Source: Caproiciproducens faecalis (GTDB lineage: Bacteria; Bacillota; Clostridia; Oscillospirales; Acutalibacteraceae). Taken from it: a stretch of 64,000 bases of DNA. The position numbers and the translations under genes were made by a program. Positions 9,644 to 19,189 of this stretch are shown piece after piece. Below the pieces are notes generated by a model. That model saw only the letters and a list, made by a program, of their open reading frames with translations. It was not told the DNA's origin and did not search any database. The number at the start of each line of letters is the position of its first letter. The first letter of the stretch is position 1. The stretch is taken from positions 434,001-498,000 of the forward strand of contig NZ_JAGFNZ010000001.1 of the NCBI RefSeq assembly GCF_019448085.1, in the 5' to 3' direction.

Positions 9644-10471
9644 TTACAACTGTTTCAGCTTTTCAATATCCACTGCGATGAAAGAGATCGCATCCTCACT
9701 GAGCTGAACATCCATTTCCTCAAAAATCATTTTTGAAACCCGCAGCGCCACCTTGTAGGAATCGAGCAGACTCAGCTTGACTTGCTGGTTCAGCTTCATG
9801 ACAATCGGGTTGTGATTCATAGTCAGCGTAACCAGGCAGTGCAGGGAAAGCAGAAAACTTTTTGCCGGCGCGTGGGTGTTATCCAGCTCTTTGCCAATGG
9901 TTCTTCCGACCATGTTAAGAATTTCGCTGTAAACGCGGGTGCTCTTCATTGCGGCGCGGATATGGCGGTTTTTTCGGGCGGAGTAGAGATGGAGCGCAAT
10001 AAAGCCCGTTTCCCCGTCCCCAATTTCCACGCCGATCCGCTCTTTGATGATTTCGGCTGCGATCTGCGCGGTTTCATACTCCTGGCTGTAAAGGATCGCG
10101 ATTTCGCCGCAGAACGGGTTGTCAATCGGCAGCCCCATATGTAAGCACTCAACCGCAAACGTGATATGATCCAGTAAAGCGCCGTACAGCTTGCTGTTGT
10201 CAATATGAAGCCTTTCGCGCGCCACCTCTACAATTTCTCTGGTGACCTCCTCCACTTGCTGAACCTGGGAGTCAATCTGTTTCAATTTTGCTGAATTGAC
10301 GCTGTCGTCATGAATATAGAATATTTTTCGGTCTTCCGCATCATCGTGAAGCCTTTCGCCCACTTTTTTGCCGAACCCGATTCCTTTGCTCATCAGGACG
10401 ACCTGATTTTCCTCTTCATCCTGCGCCAGAACCGCGTTGCTGTTCAGAATTTTTGCCACCTTGTAATTCAT
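9644..10471 (-). CDS. PRD-containing transcriptional antiterminator (LicT/GlcT family)
   Basis: RNA-binding antiterminator of the BglG/LicT/GlcT family, 275 residues. N-terminal co-antiterminator domain (about 1-55; MNYKVAKILNSNAVLAQD, KGIGFGKKVGE) binds the RAT hairpin; two PTS regulation domains follow with the conserved His residues in LLDHITFAVE and ALHLYSARKN (PRD1) and in LSLHCLVTLTMNHNP (PRD2). Phosphorylation by the PTS would switch its activity. The start at 10471 is preferred over 10477 because GAGGGG would touch the earlier ATG. First gene of the operon, preceded by its own target leader, so the operon is self-controlled. Confidence 0.92.
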   Translation of the reverse strand: MNYKVAKILNSNAVLAQDEEENQVVLMSKGIGFGKKVGERLHDDAEDRKIFYIHDDSVNSAKLKQIDSQVQQVEEVTREIVEVARERLHIDNSKLYGALLDHITFAVECLHMGLPIDNPFCGEIAILYSQEYETAQIAAEIIKERIGVEIGDGETGFIALHLYSARKNRHIRAAMKSTRVYSEILNMVGRTIGKELDNTHAPAKSFLLSLHCLVTLTMNHNPIVMKLNQQVKLSLLDSYKVALRVSKMIFEEMDVQLSEDAISFIAVDIEKLKQL

Positions 10472-10555
10472 TTGCATCCCCTCAATGTGAATTGTGATTG
10501 AGATGAGGTCCGTGTACCAATGTGTGGACAGATTTCGTCAGAATTCTCACAGAAA

Positions 10556-10608
10556 AACAAAAGGCATAAACTACCATGAAAATTTAAATTCCATGAAAGT
10601 TTATGCCT
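10556..10608 (-). promoter_or_regulatory. riboantiterminator (RAT) and overlapping terminator of the PTS operon
   Basis: On the minus strand AGGCATAAACT pairs with AGTTTATGCCT and is followed by TTTTGTTTTT. The left half of the stem and the adjacent CATGGAATTTAAATTTTCATGG form the region where a RAT stem could compete. Location between promoter and antiterminator gene fits LicT/GlcT-type control. Confidence 0.7.
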
Positions 10609-10653
10609 GATCGAATCAGTTACACACTTTTTAATATTCTTTTAACAACTTCT

Positions 10654-10681
10654 ATTATACCGATCGCTTGCCGTTTGTCAA
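10654..10681 (-). promoter_or_regulatory. promoter of the PTS operon
   Basis: On the minus strand TTGACA (10681-10676), 16-base spacer, TATAAT (10659-10654): consensus boxes about 50 bases before the RAT hairpin. Confidence 0.8.
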
Positions 10682-10929
10682 TATAAAATTTATAATTAAT
10701 ACATAAATTTTATTCACGACCCTGCGTCAGTTGTTGAATTTAACCATTTTTTGCAGGGGATTTTTAATTCATATTCACAATTATTTTTGAAAAGCAGCGC
10801 TTGGACAATGTAAATCAAAAAGCAGGTGCTCAGTTTGGCTGTTACAGGTCGAAAAAGGCTGATTTTATAACAAAATAGCCAAAATTATTAAATACACACA
10901 ACATTTATTACAAATAAATAACGAAAGTA
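10682..10929. other. AT-rich intergenic stretch before glgB
   Basis: No gene or convincing hairpin is seen. It separates the divergent promoters of the PTS operon and the glycogen operon and may hold operators; nothing specific can be named. Confidence 0.5.
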
Positions 10930-10957
10930 TTGATATTTTAGGAATTTGTGATATGAT
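10930..10957 (+). promoter_or_regulatory. predicted promoter of the glycogen operon
   Basis: TTGATA (10930-10935), 16-base spacer, TATGAT (10952-10957), roughly 50 bases before the chosen glgB start. The -10 box contains the upstream in-frame ATG at 10953, which therefore cannot be the translation start if this promoter is used. Confidence 0.6.
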
Positions 10958-11006
10958 AAATTCATTAATAAAAGGAACGATGAAACCCAGAAGGGAGTTA
11001 TTTAAA

Positions 11007-12977
11007 ATGCAAAAAGAAAGTGCATCAAATGACGGAAATCTGCCGCTTTATTTGTTCCATCAGGGAACTAACATAAAGGCCTATGATTTTTTAGGAGTAC
11101 ATAAAACGGTACAGGACGGAAAAGAATGCATGGTTTGCCGCGTCTGGGCGCCGAATGCCGAGGAAGTCTCCGTAGCGGGGGACTTTAACGACTGGCAGCA
11201 GGGCGAATATCCCATGGAAAAGATCAGCGACGGTGTGTGGGAGTGTATCTTGCCGTTTGTCATGCGGCAGTACCAGACCTATAAATTCTGTGTGGTCGGT
11301 GCCGACGGAAAACAGACCTTTAAAAGCGATCCCTACGCCTACCATTTTGAAACCCGTCCGGGAAACGCTTCCAAATATTATGATATTGAGGGCTTTAACT
11401 GGAGCGATACGGCCTGGATGAAACATAAGGCGGCGAAAAAACACTACAGTCAGCCGGTAAATATTTACGAATTGCACATCGGATCCTGGCGCAGATATCC
11501 GGACGGCAATGTGTTTTCTTACGATAAGCTGGCCGATGAGCTGGTTCCTTATGTAAAAAACATGGGGTATACCCATATTGAGCTGATGCCGGTTACGGAG
11601 CATCCGTTCGACGGCTCCTGGGGGTATCAGGTTACGGGATATTTTGCCCCGAGTTCCCGGTACGGGGAGCCGAAGGAATTTATGAGTTTTGTGGAAAAAT
11701 GCCACAAGGCGGGAATCGGCGTTATCATGGACTGGGTGCCCGCCCATTTTCCAAAGGACGAGTGCGGACTCGCCCGGTTTGACGGCACGCCCTGCTACGA
11801 ATACAGTGACCCGCGCAAGGGAGAGCACAAGGAGTGGGGGACTCTCGTTTTTGACTATGGCCGGAATGAGGTCATCAGCTTTCTGATTTCCAGCGCGGTA
11901 TTCTGGCTTGAAAAATACCACATCGACGGAATCCGTGTTGACGCAGTTGCGTCTATGCTGTATCTTGATTACAGCCGTAAAGACGGGGAATGGGTGCCCA
12001 ACAGGAATGGCGGCAGGGAAAATCTGGAGGCAGTCGCGTTTCTGCAAAAGCTGAACGAATCGGTTTTCGAGCTGTTTCCCGAAGTGATGATGATTGCGGA
12101 AGAATCCACATCATGGCCGATGGTTTCCAAACCAACGTACTGCGGAGGGCTGGGTTTCAACTATAAATGGAACATGGGCTGGATGAACGACATGCTGCAT
12201 TATATGTCGCTCGACCCGATTTACCGTTCCTTTAACCATGACAACATTACCTTCTCTTTCTTCTACGCATTTTCAGAGAATTTCATTCTGCCGATTTCCC
12301 ACGATGAAGTTGTTTACGGAAAACGTTCCCTTATTGAGAAAATGCCGGGGGACGATGCACAGAAATTTGCGGGTGTGCGGGCGTTTATGTGCTACATGAT
12401 GGCCCATCCGGGGAAAAAGCTGATTTTCATGGGTACCGAATTCGGTCAGCGCAACGAATGGAATTATGAGCAGGGCCTTGACTGGCTTCTGTTAAATAAG
12501 CCCGAGCATCAGGTGCTGAACGATTTTTTCAGGAGTCTGAACCACTTTTATTTGGAGACGGCGGCTTTGTGGGAGGTCGATTTTTCCTGGGAAGGATTTT
12601 CTTGGATTTCCAACGACGATTATACCCAGAGCGTCATTGCGTTCCGCCGCATAGACAAAACGGGGAATGAGGTAATTGCCGTCTGCAATTTTCTGCCCGT
12701 CCAGCGCGCACCGTATTCCATCGGCGTCCCGTTTGAAGGGATCTATACGGAGATTTTCTCTTCCGACAGCGCCGAATTCGGCGGAAACGGAATTACAAAC
12801 GGCAGCAGTATTCACTCTAGTTCAAAACCAATGCATGGGTTTGAACAGTCCGTTGAACTGATCCTGCCCCCGCTTTCGGTTATCTTTCTGAAATGCCGCC
12901 GCAAAGCAAGAACCCCAAAAAAATCTGCGGCGATTACCAAAACAATAAAAATTACACGCAAAGCAGCAAAAAAATAA
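11007..12977 (+). CDS. glgB: 1,4-alpha-glucan branching enzyme
   Basis: Introduces alpha-1,6 branches into glycogen. 656 residues: N-terminal CBM48 (about 25-120; [19 protein letters not shown]), GH13 barrel with the nucleophile Asp in [16 protein letters not shown], acid/base Glu in [11 protein letters not shown], and the His-Asp pair in [14 protein letters not shown], then a C-terminal beta domain. ATG 11007 has AAGGGAG nine bases upstream; earlier in-frame ATGs at 10953 and 10980 lie in or near the promoter. The last ~28 residues are a Lys/Arg-rich tail ([19 protein letters not shown]) not needed for the fold. First gene of glgBCDA. Confidence 0.95.
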   Translation: MQKESASNDGNLPLYLFHQGTNIKAYDFLGVHKTVQDGKECMVCRVWAPNAEEVSVAGDFNDWQQGEYPMEKISDGVWECILPFVMRQYQTYKFCVVGADGKQTFKSDPYAYHFETRPGNASKYYDIEGFNWSDTAWMKHKAAKKHYSQPVNIYELHIGSWRRYPDGNVFSYDKLADELVPYVKNMGYTHIELMPVTEHPFDGSWGYQVTGYFAPSSRYGEPKEFMSFVEKCHKAGIGVIMDWVPAHFPKDECGLARFDGTPCYEYSDPRKGEHKEWGTLVFDYGRNEVISFLISSAVFWLEKYHIDGIRVDAVASMLYLDYSRKDGEWVPNRNGGRENLEAVAFLQKLNESVFELFPEVMMIAEESTSWPMVSKPTYCGGLGFNYKWNMGWMNDMLHYMSLDPIYRSFNHDNITFSFFYAFSENFILPISHDEVVYGKRSLIEKMPGDDAQKFAGVRAFMCYMMAHPGKKLIFMGTEFGQRNEWNYEQGLDWLLLNKPEHQVLNDFFRSLNHFYLETAALWEVDFSWEGFSWISNDDYTQSVIAFRRIDKTGNEVIAVCNFLPVQRAPYSIGVPFEGIYTEIFSSDSAEFGGNGITNGSSIHSSSKPMHGFEQSVELILPPLSVIFLKCRRKARTPKKSAAITKTIKITRKAAKK

Positions 12978-12993
12978 CAGGGAGGATCATAAA

Positions 12994-14217
12994 ATGTTGC
13001 CAAAACAAGAAGTGGTTGCCATGCTGCTGGCCGGCGGTCAGGGCAGCAGACTTGGCGTATTGACGAAATACCTTGCAAAACCGGCGGTGCCCTACGGGGG
13101 GAAATACCGTATCATTGATTTCCCGCTTTCCAACTGTGTGAACTCCGGCATTGAAACAGTGGGTGTGCTGACACAGTACCAGCCGCTTGTATTAAATGAG
13201 TATATCGGAAGCGGCCAGCCCTGGGATCTGGACAGCATGAACGCTGGGGTGCGTGTCCTTCCGCCTTACCAGCGCGGCAGGAAGTCGGACTGGTACAAAG
13301 GTACGGCAAACGCGATTTATCAGAATATTCAGTACATAGAACGGTATAATCCTGAATATGTTGTCGTTCTTTCCGGCGATCATATCTATAAGATGGATTA
13401 TTCAAAAATGGTTGCCTACCATAAAGAAAAGGAAGCCGACTGCACCATTGCCGTCATCGAGGTTCCGATGGACGAGGCTTCCCGGTTCGGTATTCTCAAC
13501 ACAAACGAAGACGGCTCGATCTATCAGTTTGATGAGAAGCCGAAGGTGCCGAAAAGCAATCAGGCGTCTATGGGCATTTATGTTTTCACCTGGAGCAAAC
13601 TGCGCAAATATCTGGAATCGGACGAGGCCAACCCCAAATCCTCCAACGACTTTGGAAAAGACGTTCTGCCGGCGATGCTCAACGCCGGAGAGCGGATGTT
13701 TGCTTACCGTTTTGAGGGCTACTGGAAGGATGTCGGCACCATCGACAGTCTGTGGGAATCCAACATGGATCTGCTCAATCCAAAGATTCCTCTGGATTTG
13801 AGCGAAGAGGACTGGAAAATTTACTCCCGTAATCCGGTCATGCCGCCGCACTACATAGCCGGCGGAGCAAAAGTGCAGAATTCGCTTGTGGCGGAGGGCT
13901 GCAACGTGTACGGGGAAATTGATTTTGCCGTACTGTTTGCCGGCGTCTACATTGCGCCGGGCGCGGTTGTCAAGGATTCTATTATCATGCCGGGTTCCCG
14001 GGTCGAGGAAAACGCCATTGTCCAGTACGCGATTGTATCTGAGAACTCGGTCATCGGCAAGGGCGCCGTGGTGGGAGCCCGCCCGGAAGATATTGAAAAC
14101 AAAGACGAATGGGGTGTCGCCGTTGTGGGCGACGGCTGTGTGATTGCCCCCGGCACCACCGTGCCGCCAAAAGCGATGATTGACGCGGAAACACTGGCAG
14201 AGGAGGCGGAAAAGTAA
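12994..14217 (+). CDS. glgC: glucose-1-phosphate adenylyltransferase, catalytic subunit
   Basis: Makes ADP-glucose from ATP and glucose-1-phosphate, the committed step of glycogen synthesis. 407 residues. The nucleotidyltransferase signature [23 protein letters not shown] is at the N-terminus, followed by [16 protein letters not shown], the metal-binding [25 protein letters not shown] and a C-terminal left-handed beta-helix with hexapeptide-like repeats ([13 protein letters not shown]). GGAGG precedes the ATG. Its stop overlaps the glgD start (TAATG), implying coupled synthesis of the two subunits in Firmicute-type GlgC/GlgD enzymes. Confidence 0.96.
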   Translation: MLPKQEVVAMLLAGGQGSRLGVLTKYLAKPAVPYGGKYRIIDFPLSNCVNSGIETVGVLTQYQPLVLNEYIGSGQPWDLDSMNAGVRVLPPYQRGRKSDWYKGTANAIYQNIQYIERYNPEYVVVLSGDHIYKMDYSKMVAYHKEKEADCTIAVIEVPMDEASRFGILNTNEDGSIYQFDEKPKVPKSNQASMGIYVFTWSKLRKYLESDEANPKSSNDFGKDVLPAMLNAGERMFAYRFEGYWKDVGTIDSLWESNMDLLNPKIPLDLSEEDWKIYSRNPVMPPHYIAGGAKVQNSLVAEGCNVYGEIDFAVLFAGVYIAPGAVVKDSIIMPGSRVEENAIVQYAIVSENSVIGKGAVVGARPEDIENKDEWGVAVVGDGCVIAPGTTVPPKAMIDAETLAEEAEK

Positions 14218-15332
14218 TGCGTGGAAATAATGTGCTGGGACTGATTTTTTCCAATGTGCACGAGGAACGGATGCGTGAGCTGACCGAAAAGCGGACTATG
14301 GGCTCCGTGCCGTTTGGCGGAAGATACCGCCTGATTGATTTTCCGCTTTCCAACATGGTGAATTCGGGGATTAACAAGGTCGGCGTGATTACCAAGAGTA
14401 ATTACCAGTCCTTAATGGATCATCTCGGCTCCGGGAAGGCGTGGGACTTATCCCGCAAAAGGGAAGGACTGTTTATTCTTCCTCCCTTCAGCGGAGAGTG
14501 CAGCGTAACCAACAGCCGCATAGAATCGCTTTCCTCCATCAATACTTTTCTTGCGAATTCCAGGGAAGAGTATGTGATTGTTTCCGACAGCGACGTGATC
14601 TGCAACATCGATTTTACAGACGTCATGTCCTCCCATATCCGGCATAACGCAGATATTACGGTGATATACCGCTCCGGCAAACTGCCCGAAAAAATCTGCG
14701 ATCCTACGGTTTACACCATTGACCCGGACAACCGCGTGCGCGACATGCTCATCAATCCACGCACCGACGGGGAGTGTAATTACGGGCTGAGCATGCTGCT
14801 GATGAAGCGGGAGGCGCTCATTAAGATCGTCGCGGACTGTGTCAGCCGAAACCTGTATAATTTCAAACGCGATTTTCTGCAGCGCAACATCGCTAATTAT
14901 CGTATTTTCGCCTACGAATTCAGGGGATTTACCCAGACGGTCTGCTCCATGAATTCCTATTTTGAAGCCAACATGTCCCTGATGCTGCCGAAGGTACGGT
15001 CGGAGCTGTTCAACGCCGACCGGCCGATTTTTACAAAGGTGCGCGACGATATGCCCGCGCGCTACGGGCTGGGCTCCAGCGTGACCAACTCTCTCATTGC
15101 CGACGGCTGCGTGATTGAGGGCACGGTGGAAAACTGTGTGCTGTTCCGCGGTGTCCACGTCGGCAAAGGAACCAAAATAGAGAATTGCGTGGTCATGCAG
15201 GACAGTGTCATCGGCCCGAACTGCCGGCTCAGCTATGTTGTCATGGACAAAGACGTGGTCATTAAAAACGACCGCTCTCTGCTTGGCTTTCAGTCGTACC
15301 CCGTATTTATCAGCAAAGGCAGCGTGGTCTGA
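14217..15332 (+). CDS. glgD: glucose-1-phosphate adenylyltransferase, regulatory subunit GlgD
   Basis: GlgC homologue of 371 residues that in Firmicutes partners GlgC and raises its activity. The Gly-rich loop of the catalytic signature is replaced (GLIFSNVHEERMRELTEKR), and the GDH motif is VSDSDVICNID, so it is unlikely to be a full catalyst by itself. YRLIDFPLSNMVNSGI and the C-terminal beta-helix remain. Overlaps glgC by one base. Confidence 0.95.
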   Translation: MRGNNVLGLIFSNVHEERMRELTEKRTMGSVPFGGRYRLIDFPLSNMVNSGINKVGVITKSNYQSLMDHLGSGKAWDLSRKREGLFILPPFSGECSVTNSRIESLSSINTFLANSREEYVIVSDSDVICNIDFTDVMSSHIRHNADITVIYRSGKLPEKICDPTVYTIDPDNRVRDMLINPRTDGECNYGLSMLLMKREALIKIVADCVSRNLYNFKRDFLQRNIANYRIFAYEFRGFTQTVCSMNSYFEANMSLMLPKVRSELFNADRPIFTKVRDDMPARYGLGSSVTNSLIADGCVIEGTVENCVLFRGVHVGKGTKIENCVVMQDSVIGPNCRLSYVVMDKDVVIKNDRSLLGFQSYPVFISKGSVV

Positions 15333-15371
15333 TGTTGCCGGAACCGACATTTCATTTAGGGAGGCTTAAAA

Positions 15372-16805
15372 ATGAAAGTATTATATTGCACCAGTGAAGC
15401 AAGGCCCTTTGCGGCTACCGGCGGGCTGGCGGATGTGGCGGGTTCCCTGCCGCAGGCGCTCCGGCTCCGTCTGATCGGCTGCCGCGTGGTAATGCCGCTG
15501 TATGAGGACATTCCGCAGGAGCTGCGGGAAAACATGAAATTTATCACGAGCCTTTCCGTTCCGGTCGCCTGGCGCCGTCAGTACTGCGGCGTGTTTGAGG
15601 CAAAGGCCGGCGGGGTGATTTATTATCTGATTGATAACCAGTATTATTTCAAGCGCCACGGACTGTACGGACATTACGACGACGCGGAGCGTTTTGCGTT
15701 TTTGTCGCGCGCGGCTCTGGAAATGCTTCCGTATATTGATTTTAAACCCGACGTGATTCACTGCAACGACTGGCAGTCGGCTCTGGTTCCGATTTATTTC
15801 AGTATTTTTTATGCAAATAATGACTGGTACAAGGGAATAAAAACCGTTCTGACAATCCACAATATTCAGTATCAGGGAAAATACGGTAAGGAACTGGTGG
15901 AGGATGTGCTGGGAATTCCGCAGTCCGACATGTCGGTACTGGAATACGATGACTGCATCAACCTGCTCAAGGGTGCAATAGAGAGTGCCAACCGTGTGAC
16001 TACGGTCAGCCCGACCTATGCGCAGGAAATCCTTGACCCGTGGTTTTCTCATGGTCTGGACAGCATCTTAAAGGCGCGCGAATGGAAGCTCTCCGGGATT
16101 TTAAACGGCATTGACACGGTCAGCTACGACCCCGCCAACGACGCCGAGCTTTACGCTCCCTTTACAGCGGAAGATCTTTCCGGCAAGGCGGAAAACAAGC
16201 GGAAACTGCAGGAAAGGCTCAGCCTCAATCAGGAGGCGGATACCCCATTAATTGGCATGGTAACGAGAATGGTCTCCCATAAAGGGCTTGACCTTGTTAA
16301 GGAAACGCTTGACAGGCTGATGAAGGAAACCAATACGCAGTTTGTGATTTTGGGTTCCGGCGACTGGGAATACGAGAGTTTCTTTAAGGAAATGCAAAAT
16401 CAGTACCCCGGCAGACTTTGCGCCTGTTTTGGTTTCATTCCGGAGCTTTCGCGCAAGATTTACGCCGGTTCCGACATCTTTCTGATGCCGAGCAAGAGCG
16501 AGCCCTGCGGGCTTGCTCAGATGATTGCGCTGCGCTACGGTACCATTCCGGTTGTCCGCGAAACGGGCGGGCTGAAGGACTCTATCAAGGACAGCGGCGA
16601 CGGAGAAGGCAACGGGTTTACCTTCCAGTCCTATGATTCCGGTGATATGCTGTATGCGGTCAACCGCGCGCTGGAGGGCTACGCCAATCCGGAGGGGTGG
16701 AATATTCTGGTGGAACGCGCCATGAAATGTGATTTCAGCTGGGGACGCTCCGCAAACGAGTACATTCGCCTGTACCGCGAACTGATGAAAGAAAATCAAT
16801 CCTGA
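15372..16805 (+). CDS. glgA: glycogen synthase (GT5) with altered KxGGL motif
   Basis: Transfers glucose from ADP-glucose to growing alpha-1,4-glucan; GT5 family, GT-B fold, 477 residues. N-terminal domain has the starch-synthase opening MKVLYCTSEARPF and HNIQYQGKYG; the C-terminal domain has LVTRMVSHKGLDL-type sugar-nucleotide motif and the catalytic-region SKSEPCGLAQMIALRYG. The motif that normally reads K-T-G-G-L (Lys15 in E. coli) is A15-T-G-G-L here, so the lysine that contacts ADP-glucose phosphate is missing. AGGGAGG precedes the start. Last biosynthetic gene of the cluster. Confidence 0.94.
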   Translation: MKVLYCTSEARPFAATGGLADVAGSLPQALRLRLIGCRVVMPLYEDIPQELRENMKFITSLSVPVAWRRQYCGVFEAKAGGVIYYLIDNQYYFKRHGLYGHYDDAERFAFLSRAALEMLPYIDFKPDVIHCNDWQSALVPIYFSIFYANNDWYKGIKTVLTIHNIQYQGKYGKELVEDVLGIPQSDMSVLEYDDCINLLKGAIESANRVTTVSPTYAQEILDPWFSHGLDSILKAREWKLSGILNGIDTVSYDPANDAELYAPFTAEDLSGKAENKRKLQERLSLNQEADTPLIGMVTRMVSHKGLDLVKETLDRLMKETNTQFVILGSGDWEYESFFKEMQNQYPGRLCACFGFIPELSRKIYAGSDIFLMPSKSEPCGLAQMIALRYGTIPVVRETGGLKDSIKDSGDGEGNGFTFQSYDSGDMLYAVNRALEGYANPEGWNILVERAMKCDFSWGRSANEYIRLYRELMKENQS

Positions 16806-16849
16806 TTTTCCGTCCGCCGCGGCGGTCTGACGGATGAAGAGGATACACA

Positions 16850-18127
16850 ATGAGACAGGCAGAATCTAAAAATAAGAGGAAAATCCTTTTTTCAGCAGCG
16901 GGAGTCGTTCTGGCTCTCGCTGCCGCGTTTTGGGTCTATACACTGGGGAATCCTTCCGGGATTCCTTTTCTGCCGGGTGCTTCGTCGGGCGGGGAAAGCT
17001 CCCATACGGCTGTTTCTTCGGCGGGATTTTCCGTTTCGTCGCGTCCGGCACCGGCGGTGAGTTCGGCCGCACCGGCGGCCGGCAGCGCGGAAGTTTCCCC
17101 GATTGACGGAATTTTTGCGGATTACGGTGTGCCCGCACAGAAGAAGCTGGAGTCGATGAGCCTGAAGGAGCGGGTGGGGCAGGTGTTTGTTTTTCGCTGT
17201 CCCCAAGCGGGCGCGGCTCAGGCTGCCGCGGACTATCAGCCGGGCGGATACTGCCTGATGGCTTCGGATTTCAGCGGTAAAACCACAAAACAGGTACAAA
17301 CCGTGCTCCAATCCTATCAGAACGCAAGCAAAACCGGAATGATTCTCTGTACGGACGAGGAGGGCGGAACGGTTGTCCGCATCAGCAAGTATCCGGCTTT
17401 CCGTAAAACCGCCTTTCAATCCCCGCAGCGGGTGTTCCGGCTTTCCGGCCTGAACGGGATTTACGACGATACCGTGGAGAAAGCCCGGCTTTTGAAAAAG
17501 CTGGGGCTGAATCTCAACCTTGCGCCCGTATGCGATGTTTCCACCGATTCGTCCGATTTTATTTACAATAGGACATTCGGCAAAAATGCTTCTAAAACAG
17601 CGGATTTTGTCCGGGTATCCGTCAGCGCGTATAACAGCCAGAACCTGTCCTGTACGCTGAAGCACTTTCCCGGCTACGGCAGCAATGAGGACACCCACAC
17701 CGGGATTGCCTACGACAAGCGCGACTACAGCGTGTTCCAGAAGCAGGACTTTGTTCCGTTTGCAGCGGGAATCGACGCGGGTGCGCAGTGCGTGATGGTT
17801 TCGCACAATATTGTGAACTGCATGGATCCGGCCCGCCCGTCTTCTCTTTCGCCGAAGGTGCACGACATCCTGCGAAAGGAACTCGGATTTACGGGCGTGA
17901 TTATGACCGACGATCTCTCCATGGGTGCCATTGCGGATTTTACGGCGGGGAAAAATCCCTCCGTCGCCGCTTTTACAGCGGGAAATGATATTCTGCTTTC
18001 CTCCAATATGGTACAGGATTTCAACGCACTGTACGCCGCGGTACAGAATGGAACCGTCAGTGAGCAGCGCCTTGACGAAAGTGTGCTGCGTATCCTTGCA
18101 TGGAAGTATAAAATGGGTATAATATAA
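16850..18127 (+). CDS. membrane-anchored glycoside hydrolase family 3 protein (NagZ-like)
   Basis: Likely beta-N-acetylhexosaminidase acting on cell-wall muropeptides outside the cell. 425 residues: N-terminal hydrophobic segment at about 12-30, Ser/Ala-rich linker to about 85, then a single GH3 barrel. Family motifs are visible: KHFPGYGSNEDTHTG carries the His/Asp loop used for acid-base catalysis in NagZ-type enzymes, and GFTGVIMTDDLSMGAI holds the Asp nucleophile. No C-terminal GH3 domain is present, as in NagZ. It starts about 45 bp after glgA; a role in glycogen metabolism is not implied. Confidence 0.85.
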   Translation: MRQAESKNKRKILFSAAGVVLALAAAFWVYTLGNPSGIPFLPGASSGGESSHTAVSSAGFSVSSRPAPAVSSAAPAAGSAEVSPIDGIFADYGVPAQKKLESMSLKERVGQVFVFRCPQAGAAQAAADYQPGGYCLMASDFSGKTTKQVQTVLQSYQNASKTGMILCTDEEGGTVVRISKYPAFRKTAFQSPQRVFRLSGLNGIYDDTVEKARLLKKLGLNLNLAPVCDVSTDSSDFIYNRTFGKNASKTADFVRVSVSAYNSQNLSCTLKHFPGYGSNEDTHTGIAYDKRDYSVFQKQDFVPFAAGIDAGAQCVMVSHNIVNCMDPARPSSLSPKVHDILRKELGFTGVIMTDDLSMGAIADFTAGKNPSVAAFTAGNDILLSSNMVQDFNALYAAVQNGTVSEQRLDESVLRILAWKYKMGII

Positions 18128-18153
18128 AAGACAGATAAAAGGGAGGAAATGAC

Positions 18154-18561
18154 ATGAACCTGAATGAACAAGAAAAAAATCTCCTGATGGATATCAGAAA
18201 TTCAAAAAGATATCCGATTGTGCGTTTGGAGCTGCACAGCTCCGAAAACGAAGACGCGGTTTCCACCGCACTCAACTATGTCCGAATCACCGACCCGTCG
18301 GATTCTATGGAAACGGTCAAGGAGCGTTCCGCCGCGCTGAAAAGCCTGATGGAAAAAGGACTGGTCTTTATTGACTATACGGTGCGTGTGTGGGTATCGG
18401 GCGATTATGACGTCTACTATAAGAGTGAAATTTATGAGCTGCTGTGCCATACCGTGATGGAAGGCGCCAAGCAGCCCGGCGCGCTCTTCAACCTGCCGTA
18501 TATGCGCAAGGGCTACGCTACCCTTACGCTGAAAGGTGAAAAGGCCGTAAGGCAATTGTAA
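18154..18561 (+). CDS. unknown 135-residue protein
   Basis: I do not recognise the family. The protein is soluble, with no membrane segment or Cys pairs. Alternating helix/strand composition (EQEKNLLMDIRNSKRYPIV, SAALKSLMEKGLVFIDYTV, YMRKGYATLTLKGEKAVRQL) is compatible with a small winged-helix-like fold, but that is a guess. GGGAGG precedes the start. It follows the GH3 gene by 26 bp and is closed by a terminator. Confidence 0.75.
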   Translation: MNLNEQEKNLLMDIRNSKRYPIVRLELHSSENEDAVSTALNYVRITDPSDSMETVKERSAALKSLMEKGLVFIDYTVRVWVSGDYDVYYKSEIYELLCHTVMEGAKQPGALFNLPYMRKGYATLTLKGEKAVRQL

Positions 18562-18580
18562 ATGATGGGTAAAATATTTT

Positions 18581-18613
18581 GGCTGCATCGGTAAAAACGA
18601 TGCAGCCATTTTT
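18581..18613 (+). terminator. terminator after the unknown 135-residue gene
   Basis: GGCTGCATCG and CGATGCAGCC with a 7-base loop, followed by ATTTTT. Ends the transcript that began with the glycogen operon or with the GH3 gene. Confidence 0.85.
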
Positions 18614-18884
18614 AGGTTTTATTCTGTTTTCGGAAACAATTTCCTGCTTCGCTGACAGGTTGAGAGAATTAACATAAAAAAATATTTAAAAAAGCTTGGA
18701 AAAAAGTGTAACAAAACAAGGGGGTCAGTCGTTAATGTAATAGAAAGAAAAATAAAAGCCTTTAAATGCATGGCGCGCGACACGCATTAAAAAATGATTC
18801 TCGTTGGAAAAACAGATTTGTTATCCCATTAAGGCGTGAGCCACTAACACAGTTATGGGAACAGTTTCATTTAGGGGGCAAAAG

Positions 18885-19097
18885 ATGAAAGCAAATTTAT
18901 GGAAAAAAATTTATTTTGCCGTTAGTTGTTGTATAGCAATTATTATTATTTTTTCGCCGACGCTTATTTTAGGACACGGATATAGTGAATATATCAATAT
19001 GGGTGTAGTGTTGGCAGGTGAAGTTGTTATGAGAATAACAACGCTCATGGTTGGCATGCTCGTTATTTATGACTCCATAAAAACGTATCTGAAATGA
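18885..19097 (+). CDS. unknown small membrane protein
   Basis: 70 residues with two hydrophobic segments (about 8-27 and 38-62) joined by a short loop with HGYSEYIN. No family recognised. The start at 18885 has TTAGGGGG eight bases before; an in-frame ATG ten codons earlier lacks such a site. The gene is AT-rich compared with its neighbours and is flanked by imperfect direct repeats of about 29 bp (18792-18820 and 19092-19120). Could be a short orphan or a cassette. Confidence 0.55.
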   Translation: MKANLWKKIYFAVSCCIAIIIIFSPTLILGHGYSEYINMGVVLAGEVVMRITTLMVGMLVIYDSIKTYLK

Positions 19098-19132
19098 TTT
19101 TCGTTGGGGATACAGCTTTTCAGGGAAAGCAA

Positions 19133-19164
19133 AAAACCGGCCTGCCAGTTTGGCGGGCCGGTTG
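19133..19164 (-). terminator. terminator of the XRE regulator gene
   Basis: AACCGGCCTGCCA and TGGCGGGCCGGTT with a short loop; on the minus strand it is followed by TTTTTT (plus-strand AAAAAA just left). It can also end the small membrane gene on the plus strand. Confidence 0.8.
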
Positions 19165-19189
19165 CAATTTAAGTCGGATATGTTATAAT

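Noticed and set aside
10953-11006. Upstream ATG extension of glgB
   Set aside because: The ATG lies within the predicted -10 box and the added residues are not part of the CBM48 start.
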